Part shown: positions 1 to 8,212 of the stretch, one piece after another
How the letters are laid out: the number at the start of each line of letters is the position of its first letter
Numbering within the stretch: the stretch's first letter is position 1
Source of the DNA: JAOTVV01 sp041602035
GTDB lineage: Bacteria > Gemmatimonadota > Gemmatimonadetes > Gemmatimonadales > GWC2-71-9
Reading direction: 5' to 3'
Length of the DNA: 64,000 nucleotides
Assembly (NCBI GenBank): GCA_041602035.1
Contig: JBFIHA010000004.1
Location: forward strand, 62,001-126,000
Translations under genes and position numbers: made by a program
Notes under the pieces: model-generated
What the model saw: only the letters and a program-made list of their open reading frames with translations
Databases searched by the model: none
Told to the model about the DNA's origin: nothing

Positions 1-700
1 TGCCGGCCTGACGCATCGCCTCCTCGAGCGGCACCTTGAGGCGCCCGATCATCTCCTCTCGCTCGTCCCGCTTGGCCTGGATCTGCTCGACCAGCGACTC
101 GTACTCCTCCGGCTCCAGGAACTTGAACGCCAGATCCTCCAGCTCGGTCTTGATGCCCGCCATCCCGAAGCGGTGCGCGAGGGGCGCGTAGATCTCGCGG
201 GTCTCCAAGGCGATCGTCTGCTGGCGGGCCTCGGGAAGGTGCTCGAGGGTTCGCATGTTGTGGAGTCGATCCGCCAGTTTCACCATGATCACCCTGGCAT
301 CGCGGGCAATCGACAGCAGCAACTTACGGTAGTTTTCCGACTGCTCTTCGGCCGAGGATCGAAAAGTGAGGGACGAGATCTTGGTGAGCCCGTCGACGAT
401 ATCCGCGACCTCGTCGCCGAACCCCGTGCGGATCTCCGTCAGCGAGACCTCGGAGTCTTCGGCAACGTCGTGGAGCAGCGCCGCGGCGATCGTGACCGAG
501 TCGAGCTGCTGTCGGACGAGAATCTTGGCGACTTCCACCGAATGCGAGATGAAGTCGTGCCCCGACAGGCGCTTCTGGCCCCGATGGGCGCTCGAGCTCA
601 CGTGAAAGGCGCGCTCGATCAGGCCCAGATCGATCCGATCCTGCCGCTCGGATACCGCCTTCGCGAACTCGGCGTCGACGGCGTGCAGCGCGCTCGTCAC
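1..700 (-). CDS. spoT: RelA/SpoT-type (p)ppGpp synthetase/hydrolase, N-terminal part (cut by window edge)
   Basis: Bifunctional stringent-response enzyme that makes or breaks (p)ppGpp in the cytoplasm. Only the first 233 codons are in the window. Visible is the HD hydrolase domain: HDVAED with H77-D78 and E81-D82, then KLADRLHNMRT around 142-151 and the RFGM segment near 178 that leads towards the synthetase domain, which lies outside. The start is a GTG at 700 overlapping the radC stop (GTGA), so the two are probably translationally coupled. The intact HD residues suggest an active hydrolase. Whether it is called rel or spoT cannot be decided without the C-terminus. Confidence 0.93.
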   Translation of the reverse strand, partial: MTSALHAVDAEFAKAVSERQDRIDLGLIERAFHVSSSAHRGQKRLSGHDFISHSVEVAKILVRQQLDSVTIAAALLHDVAEDSEVSLTEIRTGFGDEVADIVDGLTKISSLTFRSSAEEQSENYRKLLLSIARDARVIMVKLADRLHNMRTLEHLPEARQQTIALETREIYAPLAHRFGMAGIKTELEDLAFKFLEPEEYESLVEQIQAKRDEREEMIGRLKVPLEEAMRQAG

Positions 701-1383
701 AGCAGCCCGGCCTCCGCAAAACTGAAGTAGTGATCCCCTGCCACGATCACATGATCGTACACCGGCAGGTCCAGGAGGCGCCCCGCCTCGACGAGTTGGC
801 GGGTAACCGCCCGGTCGTCCGGGGACGGTGTCGGGGTGCCGCTGGGGTGGTTATGCACCACGACGATGGCGGCTGCCGCCTCCGCGATCGCGGCCCGAAA
901 CACCTCCCGCGGGTGGACCAGCGAACTGTTGAGGATACCGCGCGTGATGAGCTGATCGCGAGTGATCCGGTTCTGCGTGTCCAGCGTGAGCAGGTGGAAC
1001 TCCTCGACCGCCAGATCCCGCAGTGCCGGCGCGCACCATCGATGAATGTCCGCCGGCGCTCGGACCGGAACCCCCGGTGCCGACTGCTCGGCGGCGAGCC
1101 GCCGTCCCACTTCGATGGCGGCAGCCACTCGCGCCGCCTTGGCGCGACCCATCCCGGCCACCCGAACCATCTCGCCAACGGGTCGGCGGGCCAGCTCACG
1201 TAGTGATCCCTCCCCGATCGTGAGCACGGCCCGAGCGACCTCGAGCGCATCCCTCCGCGACGTCCCCGTCCCTATCAGAATGGCGAGAAGTTCGATCAGC
1301 GTCAACGACGCCGACCCCAGGGAAAACAGGCGTTCCCGGGGTCGTTCGGCCGCCCGGACATCGGAAATGCGGATCGGATCCAT
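697..1383 (-). CDS. radC: RadC-family JAB/MPN-domain protein
   Basis: Member of the RadC family (228 residues, the usual length). It has an N-terminal UPF0758 helix-hairpin-helix region (GMGRAKAARV around 77-86) and a C-terminal JAMM metalloprotease-like domain with H177-x-H179 and D190 (HNHPSG...PDD). The family is historically linked to DNA repair, but its molecular role is unsettled. The chosen ATG at 1383 gives the usual MDPIRISD-like beginning; an in-frame ATG at 1407 is possible. A longer frame reaching 1671 would run into the secA 3' end and the repeat region and is rejected. The stop overlaps the spoT start. Confidence 0.92.
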   Translation of the reverse strand: MDPIRISDVRAAERPRERLFSLGSASLTLIELLAILIGTGTSRRDALEVARAVLTIGEGSLRELARRPVGEMVRVAGMGRAKAARVAAAIEVGRRLAAEQSAPGVPVRAPADIHRWCAPALRDLAVEEFHLLTLDTQNRITRDQLITRGILNSSLVHPREVFRAAIAEAAAAIVVVHNHPSGTPTPSPDDRAVTRQLVEAGRLLDLPVYDHVIVAGDHYFSFAEAGLL

Positions 1384-1609
1384 AGCCGGATGATCGGGTC
1401 CTGACATCCGGGACTGGTAACCGTTTGAGTGCGGAGGCAACAGCAACGCAGGACAACGCGTGGGGGCAACGGGAAACAGGAAGCGGGAAACAGGAAGCGG
1501 GAAGCGAAGCACACGCGGCGGCCATGGGCGCCCGTAATGGACTCTGGTGACTCCGTCGCCCCTAGGCTTCCCGCTCCCGTTCTGCTTCCGCGTCCCGATT
1601 CCCCGCTTC
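1384..1609. repeat. Intergenic GGGAAGC-type repeat region between radC and secA
   Basis: A 226-base gap without a convincing gene. Positions 1471-1484 and 1485-1498 are two perfect copies of a 14-mer (GGGAAACAGGAAGC), followed by a partial copy GGGAAGC at 1499-1505. Facing them at 1566-1610 is a stretch rich in the complementary TTCCCG/GCTTCC words, so the transcript of either strand could fold back on itself. A related stretch lies at 14574-14590. It could act as a terminator or attenuator below secA, or be a dispersed repeat family. Confidence 0.6.
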
Positions 1610-4600
1610 TTACCCACTCGCCCCGTGGCACTTCTTGTACTTCTTGCCGCTCCCGCAGGGGCATGGGTCATTCCGGCCGACCTTGGGCATGGTGCGACGC
1701 TGCGGTTCGGCGGCGACCGCGTCGCCGTCGCCGTGGGTCGCGCGCAGCGCTGCCGGCGGTGGGCCTCGGCGCGCGGGGACGGCTCCCACCATGAGGTCCT
1801 CTTCCGCCACGCCCGCTTCGGGCTTCTCGACGGTGGTGGCGACCGGTTGCTGCGGCCGAGCCGGACGCTGGGGGGCGCCGGCGGTGATCTGGACCTGGAA
1901 CTTGAGCAACCGCTCGGTGAACGTGGACTTGATGTCGGCCATCAGGTCCACGAACATGTCGAACGCCTCCTTCTTGTACTCGACGAGGGGGTCCTTCTGC
2001 CCCCAGGCGCGGTACTGGATGCCGGTCCGCAGGTGGTCCAACTCGAAGAGGTGGTCCTTCCACTTCTCATCGATCACCGACAGCATGACGTGCGACAGCA
2101 GGCGTTCGGCGAGGTCCTCAGCCCCGTGGCGTTTCCCCAGCTCCGCCCAGGCATCGACCTTGGCCCGGAAGGCTTCCCGTCCAGCATGGACGAGCAGCTC
2201 CTGCAGGGCCGTCGGATCGGCGACCTTCTCCGGATCCATGATGTCCGGCGCCGAGATGAAGTACTTGAGGAGGAGCTCATTGCGGATGAGATCGCGATCC
2301 CAGTCTTCCGCGTGGTCCGCCACCGCTTCCTGCGCGTACTGCTCAACGGCGTTGTCGATCATCCTGATCGCCTCGGCCTTCAGCTCTTCCCCTCCCTCCA
2401 AAGCGAAGAGCCGCTGCGAGTACACGACTTCCCGCTGCTGATTCATCACATCGTCGTAGTCCAGCAGCCGTTTCCGGGACTGGAAGTTCTGGTACTCAAC
2501 CCGTTTCTGCGCGCTGGCGATCGCCCGGGTCACGAGCGGATGGGTGATGACCTCTCCCTCCTCGGCCCCGGACTTGTCCATGATCCTCGCCACCCGATCG
2601 GAGCCGAACAACCGCATGAGGTCGTCCTCGAGCGACAGGTAAAAGACGCTCGACCCCGGATCACCCTGCCGCCCGGACCGGCCCCGCAACTGCCGGTCAA
2701 TGCGGCGGGATTCGTGCCGCTCAGTGCCGATCACGACCAGGCCGCACGGGGGGTCGTCGTTGCAGCCGAGCTTCTTGATCTCTGGCTCCGAGAGATCCGC
2801 CCTCTCAACGTTCTGCCCAAAGGGCGCGAGTCGAGCCTTGATTCCGCACACGCGACACTGCTTGACGCCTTGACCGAGTTTGATGTCGGTACCGCGACCC
2901 GCCATGTTGGTGGCAATCGTTACGGAGCCCGATCGCCCGGCCTGCGTCACGATCTCCGCCTCGCGCTGGTGCTGCTTCGCGTTCAACACCTCATGCCGGA
3001 GCCCGCGCCGCTTGAGCATGCGGGCCAGCGTCTCCGACACCTCGACGCTCGTCGTGCCGACCAGCACTGGGAGGCCTCGCTCGTGCTGCCGCGTCACTTC
3101 GTTGATGATGGCGTTGTACTTCTCTCGGCGGGTCTTGTAGATGAGGTCGTGGCCGTCCACTCGGCGCACCGGGCGATTCGTCGGGATGACCATCACCTCG
3201 AGCCCGTAGATCTGAAAGAACTCGCTCTCCTCGGTTTCGGCGGTCCCGGTCATGCCCGCCAGCTTGTCGTACATCCGGAAATAGTTCTGGATCGTGATCG
3301 TCGCGAGCGTTTGGGTCTCGCCCCGGATCGTCACCCCTTCCTTGGCCTCGATCGCCTGATGCAGGCCGTCCGACCACCGCCGCCCCGGGAGAATTCGCCC
3401 GGTGAACTCATCGACGATGAAGACCTGGCCATCCTGCACGACGTACTCGACGTCCTTTTCGTACAGCGCATGCGCCTGCAGCAGCTTGTGAATGATCTGG
3501 AGTTTTTCGCTCTTCTCGGCGTACTCCGCCTCGAGCTTCTGGCGTCGCTCCACCTTCTCCTGCGCCGACAGGCGCTCGTCGTGCTCGATGCGACCAAACT
3601 CTTCCGAAATGTCCGGAACGATGAACAGGTTGGGGTCGTCGGGACTCATGGTCTCGACGCCCTTGTCGGTGAGGTGTACCGAATGCCCACGCTCGTCGAG
3701 CACGAAGTAGAGGGGATCCTCGACGTGCGCGAGGCGCCGCTGCGTCGCCGGGAGCTTGCGGTCGGCGACCCGGTCCAAATCGATGCGCTGCACCAGCTGC
3801 TTGATCCCGGTCTCTTGCAGGTACTTCATGAACTTCTTGTTCTTGGGCATACCCAGCTGGGCCTGGAATAGCTTCACCCCGGTGTCGTAATCCGGAGGCT
3901 CCTCGTTCATCGCGGCCTCGACATCGGCGAGCAGCTCGTTGATCACAGCTGTTTGCTTCCGCACCAGGTTCCGGACCTGCGCGTTGAACACGGAGTACTT
4001 CTGGTCAGATTCGTTGCCAACCGGGCCGGAGATGATGAGCGGCGTGCGGGCCTCGTCGATGAGGATGCTGTCCACCTCGTCGACGATCGCGAACACGTGT
4101 CGACGCTGGACGCGCTGATCCAGGGAGAACACCATGTTGTCGCGGAGGTAGTCGAAGCCAAACTCGTTATTCGTGCCGTAGGTGACGTCGCACTCGTACG
4201 CGGCCCGCCGTTCCGGTGTGGACGGCTCGGTGTCATCGAGGCATCCGACCGTGAGCCCGAGCCACGTGAAGACGTGACCCATCCACTGGGAGTCACGTCG
4301 GGCCAAGTAGTTGTTCACGGTGATCAGATGCGCGCCCTCGCCCGGCAGGGCGTTCAGATACATGGGGAGCGTGGCGACCAGGGTCTTCCCTTCACCCGTG
4401 GCCATCTCCGCGATCTTCCCTTGGTGCAGCACGATGCCACCAATGAGCTGGACATCGTACGGAACCATGTCCCACTCCAACTCATGGCCCATCACGATGA
4501 CCTTCGAGCCCATGAGTCTCCGGCAGGCCTCACGAACCGTGGCAAAGGCTTCTGGAAGGATGTCGTCGAGCGCCTTGGCCGTTTCAGTCTTGAGCTGCTC

Positions 4601-4876
4601 CTCGACCTCGGTCACCTCACGGTTGATTTCATCCCGCTCAGTGGGGTCTGCACAATCGTGGCGGGCCTGCCGCTTGTCGGCCAGTCGCGTGCGCAGCTCG
4701 CCCAAGCGATCGGCCAACATGCCGCGGAGCTTGGCCGTCTGCGCCTGCACCTCCTCGTCGGAGAGCTGGCCCAAGCGCGCCTCATGCTCCTTGACCGCGT
4801 TGACGATCGGCTGAATGCGCTTGACTTCGCGATCGAAACGGGAGCCAATGACCTTCGTAACCAGCGTTTTGAGCAT
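1610..4876 (-). CDS. secA: Preprotein translocase ATPase SecA
   Basis: ATP-driven motor that pushes preproteins through SecYEG. The product is 1088 residues against about 900 in E. coli. Walker A GEGKT lies at about 161-165 and the DEVDSILIDEA Walker B segment at about 266-276. The TGTAETE and RQLRGRSGRQGD helicase motifs are present. The C-terminal SEC-C zinc site CPCGSGKKYKKCH is intact. Two insertions explain the length: a charged helical stretch at about 50-105, as in Bacteroidetes SecA, and an unusual segment in NBD2 with CRVC and CNDDPPC cysteine pairs. The start at MLKTLVTK (4876) shares one base with the nadD stop; a longer upstream frame would overlap nadD. Confidence 0.98.
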   Translation of the reverse strand: MLKTLVTKVIGSRFDREVKRIQPIVNAVKEHEARLGQLSDEEVQAQTAKLRGMLADRLGELRTRLADKRQARHDCADPTERDEINREVTEVEEQLKTETAKALDDILPEAFATVREACRRLMGSKVIVMGHELEWDMVPYDVQLIGGIVLHQGKIAEMATGEGKTLVATLPMYLNALPGEGAHLITVNNYLARRDSQWMGHVFTWLGLTVGCLDDTEPSTPERRAAYECDVTYGTNNEFGFDYLRDNMVFSLDQRVQRRHVFAIVDEVDSILIDEARTPLIISGPVGNESDQKYSVFNAQVRNLVRKQTAVINELLADVEAAMNEEPPDYDTGVKLFQAQLGMPKNKKFMKYLQETGIKQLVQRIDLDRVADRKLPATQRRLAHVEDPLYFVLDERGHSVHLTDKGVETMSPDDPNLFIVPDISEEFGRIEHDERLSAQEKVERRQKLEAEYAEKSEKLQIIHKLLQAHALYEKDVEYVVQDGQVFIVDEFTGRILPGRRWSDGLHQAIEAKEGVTIRGETQTLATITIQNYFRMYDKLAGMTGTAETEESEFFQIYGLEVMVIPTNRPVRRVDGHDLIYKTRREKYNAIINEVTRQHERGLPVLVGTTSVEVSETLARMLKRRGLRHEVLNAKQHQREAEIVTQAGRSGSVTIATNMAGRGTDIKLGQGVKQCRVCGIKARLAPFGQNVERADLSEPEIKKLGCNDDPPCGLVVIGTERHESRRIDRQLRGRSGRQGDPGSSVFYLSLEDDLMRLFGSDRVARIMDKSGAEEGEVITHPLVTRAIASAQKRVEYQNFQSRKRLLDYDDVMNQQREVVYSQRLFALEGGEELKAEAIRMIDNAVEQYAQEAVADHAEDWDRDLIRNELLLKYFISAPDIMDPEKVADPTALQELLVHAGREAFRAKVDAWAELGKRHGAEDLAERLLSHVMLSVIDEKWKDHLFELDHLRTGIQYRAWGQKDPLVEYKKEAFDMFVDLMADIKSTFTERLLKFQVQITAGAPQRPARPQQPVATTVEKPEAGVAEEDLMVGAVPARRGPPPAALRATHGDGDAVAAEPQRRTMPKVGRNDPCPCGSGKKYKKCHGASG

Positions 4877-5451
4877 CAGTCTTCGGTTCGGTACAATGCG
4901 TGCGTGGTGATATACGCCGCGACGGCGTCCGGAACGAGTCCCGCTACCGACGCCCCCCGTCGCAGGCGCGCCCGGATCTCGGTGGCCGAGACATCGACTG
5001 CCGGTACCTCGACCCCATTCGCCGGCCAAGGAAGGTCGGGCATCGGGACTCCCGGGCGCGTGAGGACCGCGATCGCTGCGAGCCGAGGGATTTCACCACC
5101 CTCGCGCCAGCCCGGCAGCTCACGGGCAGCGTCGGCTCCAACCAACAAACATAATGCGTCCTCTGGAAATTCGGTGCGCAGTTCTCTGAGCGTGTCGACG
5201 GTGTACGACACACCGCCCCGCTGGAGCTCGCGCGCGTCCGCGACCAGGCCCGGGAAGTCCGCGACGGCCAGCCGCAGCATGGCCAAGCGATGGTCGGCTG
5301 CCGCGCGGTGACCCTGGGGCTTGAACGGCTGGTGATTGGCCGGGACGAGGTGGACGATGTCGAGCCCCAGCCGATCCTGCGCGGCGCGGGCCACCACGAG
5401 GTGGCCCATGTGGACAGGATCGAAGGAACCCCCGAAGACGCCTCTCAGCAT
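4876..5451 (-). CDS. nadD: Nicotinate-nucleotide adenylyltransferase
   Basis: Transfers AMP from ATP to nicotinate mononucleotide, the penultimate step of NAD synthesis. The protein has 191 residues, typical for NadD. It shows the nucleotidyltransferase motif GGSFDPVHMGHL at 7-18, the SYTVDTL segment and the C-terminal VSATEIRARLRRG (ISSTxIR-type) ATP-binding motif. The TGA stop and the secA ATG overlap as TGATG, so translation of secA may depend on nadD. An upstream TPR lipoprotein ends 59 bases before the start. Confidence 0.96.
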   Translation of the reverse strand: MLRGVFGGSFDPVHMGHLVVARAAQDRLGLDIVHLVPANHQPFKPQGHRAAADHRLAMLRLAVADFPGLVADARELQRGGVSYTVDTLRELRTEFPEDALCLLVGADAARELPGWREGGEIPRLAAIAVLTRPGVPMPDLPWPANGVEVPAVDVSATEIRARLRRGASVAGLVPDAVAAYITTHALYRTED

Positions 5452-5510
5452 GTCAGGAAGGCGGACGTCGGGGCCGGGCGGTCACGCGGTCCTGGCGGGC
5501 CCAGCCGCCA

Positions 5511-6239
5511 TCAGCCCTGGCAGCGCTCCTCCACACCCTCGGTACCGGGGTAGTACTGCTCCAGGTGCAGGCACATCTCCCGCTTCTCTTCGTCGTATCC
5601 GATCCGGTCATAGGCTTTCACCAGCCCAATCACGGCCTTCGGCGCGTACGACGTCCGCGGGTATTTCAAGATGATGTCCTTGAAATAGATGATCGCCGAG
5701 TCGTAGGCTCGGAACCGAAGGTAGAAATCACCGTTCTTGAAGTCCTTTGCGGCGAAACGCTCGTTCAGCTGGCCGACGCGGATACGGGCTCGGGCCGCCG
5801 CCGGGCTCGGAGGGTACCGCCCGAGGAGCTCCGTGTACGTGGCCAACGCGGTCTCACCGTACGCCGGATCGAGCTCCGGATCGTTCCACAGTCTCCGATA
5901 CGCATCGCCAGCCCGCAACAGCGCATCCGGAGCCAATCGGTGTCGTGGATACTCGTCTGCCACCCGCCGAAACTGCCGAGCCGCTTCCAGCTCCTCGCGC
6001 TGTTGGAGCATGCACTCGGCCAGGTAGTAGCGGACTTCGGCACTTCGGTCATCACGCGGGGCAAGCTCGAACGTGAGCCGCTGGAACCCCTGCCGAGCTA
6101 GGCCCCAGCGCCCTGCCCGGAACGCTCGCATCGAGGCCTCATAGAGCGACTCGGGCGTCGGGTGCTGGCTCGGGTCGAGTTTGGCGCCGCATCCCAAGAG
6201 GAGCGGCACCGATACAAGCGGGACGAGGAAGCGGACCAT
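5511..6239 (-). CDS. bamD: BamD-like outer-membrane assembly lipoprotein
   Basis: A 242-residue TPR lipoprotein. The signal peptide MVRFLVPLVSVPLLLGC carries a lipobox (LLGC) at about residue 17. It is followed by repeated helical pairs (SLYEASMRAFRAGRW..., YYLAECMLQQ..., RVADEYPRHRLAPDALLRAGDAY...) and a C-terminal module with the pattern AIIYFKDIILKYPRTSYAPKA found in BamD/YfiO proteins. It probably belongs to the BAM complex for beta-barrel insertion. The start at 6239 is preferred because it gives a clean lipoprotein signal; a longer frame to 6323 would overlap the upstream TPR gene. Confidence 0.8.
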   Translation of the reverse strand: MVRFLVPLVSVPLLLGCGAKLDPSQHPTPESLYEASMRAFRAGRWGLARQGFQRLTFELAPRDDRSAEVRYYLAECMLQQREELEAARQFRRVADEYPRHRLAPDALLRAGDAYRRLWNDPELDPAYGETALATYTELLGRYPPSPAAARARIRVGQLNERFAAKDFKNGDFYLRFRAYDSAIIYFKDIILKYPRTSYAPKAVIGLVKAYDRIGYDEEKREMCLHLEQYYPGTEGVEERCQG

Positions 6240-6319
6240 CAGGTGCAGTAGTACCCGAGCACGGACGAGAGTTCCGGTGCGCGACCGGCGGTTGGCGACC
6301 GGTACAGAATGGGATGCCG

Positions 6320-7258
6320 TCATGGCTGCGGCGGCTCGGAGGGTGGGCGGGCGATCAGGTTGAGTCGCTCGGCCACGAGACCGTGAATCGCGTCGCCTGG
6401 TCCGCGTCCGGCCCGAGCCTGCTCGTACGCCTCGATGGCGCCAAACACGTCGCCGAGCGCGAACCGCACATCGCCAAGCCCAAGGTAGGCGAGGCGGGCA
6501 TCGTTCGTGTTTCCCCCCCCGGTGGCGGCGAGCCGAAACCAGGCTTCGGCGCTCGTGGGCATCCCGTTGTCCAGGGCGCTGCGCCCTAAGCGAAGCGCGC
6601 AGTTCACCATGTCGTCCCGAGCGACGCCGGCGACGCGAGCGTCCCGTTGTCGGCGCACCAAGCTCTCATACACCTTCACAGCATCCTCGCACCGCCCCAT
6701 TCGCCGCAGCGCGGACCCGTAGGCGTACATCAGGGAATCCTGGATCCGGGCGTCCGGAGCACCGGCGGCCGCATACAAGAGGATCGTGAGCGCTTCCTGT
6801 CCCCGCGGAAGATCACCGAGCACCGCCACGGCCTCGGGGGCGAACGACCCGAGCACGCGTCCCGGCGCGGTTTCCTGAAGCCCCTCGAGCGCCGCCGCCA
6901 AGCCCGCGCGGTCGCCGCGGGCAATGGCGGCATTCGCCACGCGCACCAGGCCATCGGCAGCTTCGCTCGCCCGCTCCTCGCCGCCGCTTGCTCCGTAGGC
7001 GCGGAACTCTTCGGCCGCGGCAACGAGATCCCCTGCTCGCAAGCCCGCGGCACCTGCCTTGGCGCGCAGGGCCGGATTGCCTCCGCTCGCGATCGCGAGC
7101 CGGTACTCCACCAGCGCTTCGCCGAAGCGCGCCTCCGCGTAGGCTTCGTCGCCAATGGATTCGTGATCCGCCGCCGACCCGACACAGCCGGCCACCGCGC
7201 CGGCGATGATCACCAGGCCTGCGACGAGGCCCCGGCAACGCGTCGCGCTACGCTTCAC
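6320..7258 (-). CDS. TPR-repeat lipoprotein of unknown function
   Basis: Starts with GTG at 7258 and overlaps the preceding TPR gene by 11 bases. The 312-residue product has a lipoprotein signal with lipobox AVAGC at about residues 21-25. It then consists of Ala-rich TPR-like helices (ARFGEALVEYRLAIASGG; RRMGRCEDAVKVYESLV; ALGDVFGAIEAYEQARAG). No catalytic motif is visible. Its place between a soluble TPR protein and a BamD-like lipoprotein suggests an envelope scaffold, but the exact role is unknown. Confidence 0.75.
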   Translation of the reverse strand: MKRSATRCRGLVAGLVIIAGAVAGCVGSAADHESIGDEAYAEARFGEALVEYRLAIASGGNPALRAKAGAAGLRAGDLVAAAEEFRAYGASGGEERASEAADGLVRVANAAIARGDRAGLAAALEGLQETAPGRVLGSFAPEAVAVLGDLPRGQEALTILLYAAAGAPDARIQDSLMYAYGSALRRMGRCEDAVKVYESLVRRQRDARVAGVARDDMVNCALRLGRSALDNGMPTSAEAWFRLAATGGGNTNDARLAYLGLGDVRFALGDVFGAIEAYEQARAGRGPGDAIHGLVAERLNLIARPPSEPPQP

Positions 7259-7958
7259 GTTCCCGCTCCAGCATGCTCAGGTACGCCCGGACGCGGCGGT
7301 CCTTCGGGTGGGCCTCGGCCAGCGCCTTCCAGATGCCTCGCGCCATCGGCGCATCCCCTGACAGGTAGCACGCAAGGCCGTAGGTGGCGCGGGCATCCAC
7401 CATGTCCGGCCGCGCGACCACGACGCTCGCCAACTCCTCGCGGGCTTCCAGCGAGCGGCCCGAATCGAGCAGCAGTCGCCCCAGGCGATAACGGAGATCG
7501 TGATAGTCGTCGCACAATTCCAATGCCGCGCGATACTGCGTGATGGCGCGGCTCAATGCGCCAGCCTCGGCGTAGGCCTCACCGAGCTCCGCGTGTTTGT
7601 TGGCCAGTTTGGAGGCATGATGCGCCCTGATACCCTGGCGGTCCTCCCCACCCGACGCCTTCGCCGCGGCAAACGCCTGTTCGGCATCGCGCTCCCGTCC
7701 GAGCCCGGCCAGAACGATCCCGCGGTGAATGTTAGCCTCGACATAGTTCGGGTTCAGGGTCAACGCGCGGTCGAACGCCTCGAGGGCCCGTTCCGGTTGG
7801 TCCACCAACTCGTAACACACGCCCAGGAGGTGGTGGGCGTCGGCAAACGCTTGCCCTCCTTCAATGAGGTCCTCCAGGAAGTGAATCGAGCCATAGTAGT
7901 CCTGGAGGCCGAACCGCTCCTTGGCCAGCTCGAGCTGCTGTCTAGGGCTGAGATCCAT
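7248..7958 (-). CDS. TPR-repeat protein
   Basis: A 236-residue cytoplasmic-looking protein built almost entirely of TPRs, for example YGSIHFLEDLIEGGQAFADAHHLLG, PERALEAFDRALTLNPNY and GALSRAITQYRAALELCDDY. It probably mediates protein contacts. The ATG at 7958 (MDLSPRQQ) is chosen over an upstream frame reaching 8021, because the extra residues of that frame are an out-of-frame reading of the decayed epimerase just upstream. Its start overlaps the end of that epimerase remnant, a sign of a former overlapping operon. Confidence 0.8.
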   Translation of the reverse strand: MDLSPRQQLELAKERFGLQDYYGSIHFLEDLIEGGQAFADAHHLLGVCYELVDQPERALEAFDRALTLNPNYVEANIHRGIVLAGLGRERDAEQAFAAAKASGGEDRQGIRAHHASKLANKHAELGEAYAEAGALSRAITQYRAALELCDDYHDLRYRLGRLLLDSGRSLEAREELASVVVARPDMVDARATYGLACYLSGDAPMARGIWKALAEAHPKDRRVRAYLSMLEREREA

Positions 7959-8212
7959 GCGCTGCGTCGAACCACTCCACGAATCGCGGGATACCGTCTT
8001 CGATGGGGACCGTTGGCTCATATCCCAAGATGCTCGGGGCTTTCGAGATATCGGCGCAGATTCGTCGGACGTCGCCAGGCCGCTCCGGAAGCTATCCGAT
8101 GTTTGGCCTCACATTCAACGCGCCGGTGATCACCTCGATCTGCCGCAGCGCGCGACACCAGAACGCGCCGATGAATCCCGCCGCACCGGCGACAGCCACG
8201 CGACGGGCTCAT
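7933..8212 (-). pseudogene. Remnant of a NAD-dependent nucleotide-sugar epimerase
   Basis: A decayed gene squeezed between the UDP-xylose synthase gene and a TPR gene. An ATG at 8212 overlaps the upstream stop (ATGA). One base out of phase comes an epimerase N-terminus, VAVAGAAGFIGA (from about 8199). It continues directly into an epimerase C-terminus, LPERPGDVRRICADISKAP, then GYEPTVPIEDGIPRFVEWF. About 240 central codons are missing, an in-frame TAG sits just before LPERPGDV, and a one-base frameshift separates the ATG from the Rossmann motif. The end resembles UDP-glucuronate/UDP-glucose 4-epimerases. The frame ends at its own TAG, which overlaps the TPR start. Confidence 0.8.

Noticed and set aside
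1547..3871. Plus-strand frame of 774 codons opposite secA
   Set aside because: Antisense of secA, with composition typical of GC-rich shadow frames and no domain.
8090..8110. TAG in the epimerase remnant as a recoded (pyrrolysine) codon
   Set aside because: The gene also has a frameshift at its start and lacks most of its centre; it is a remnant.
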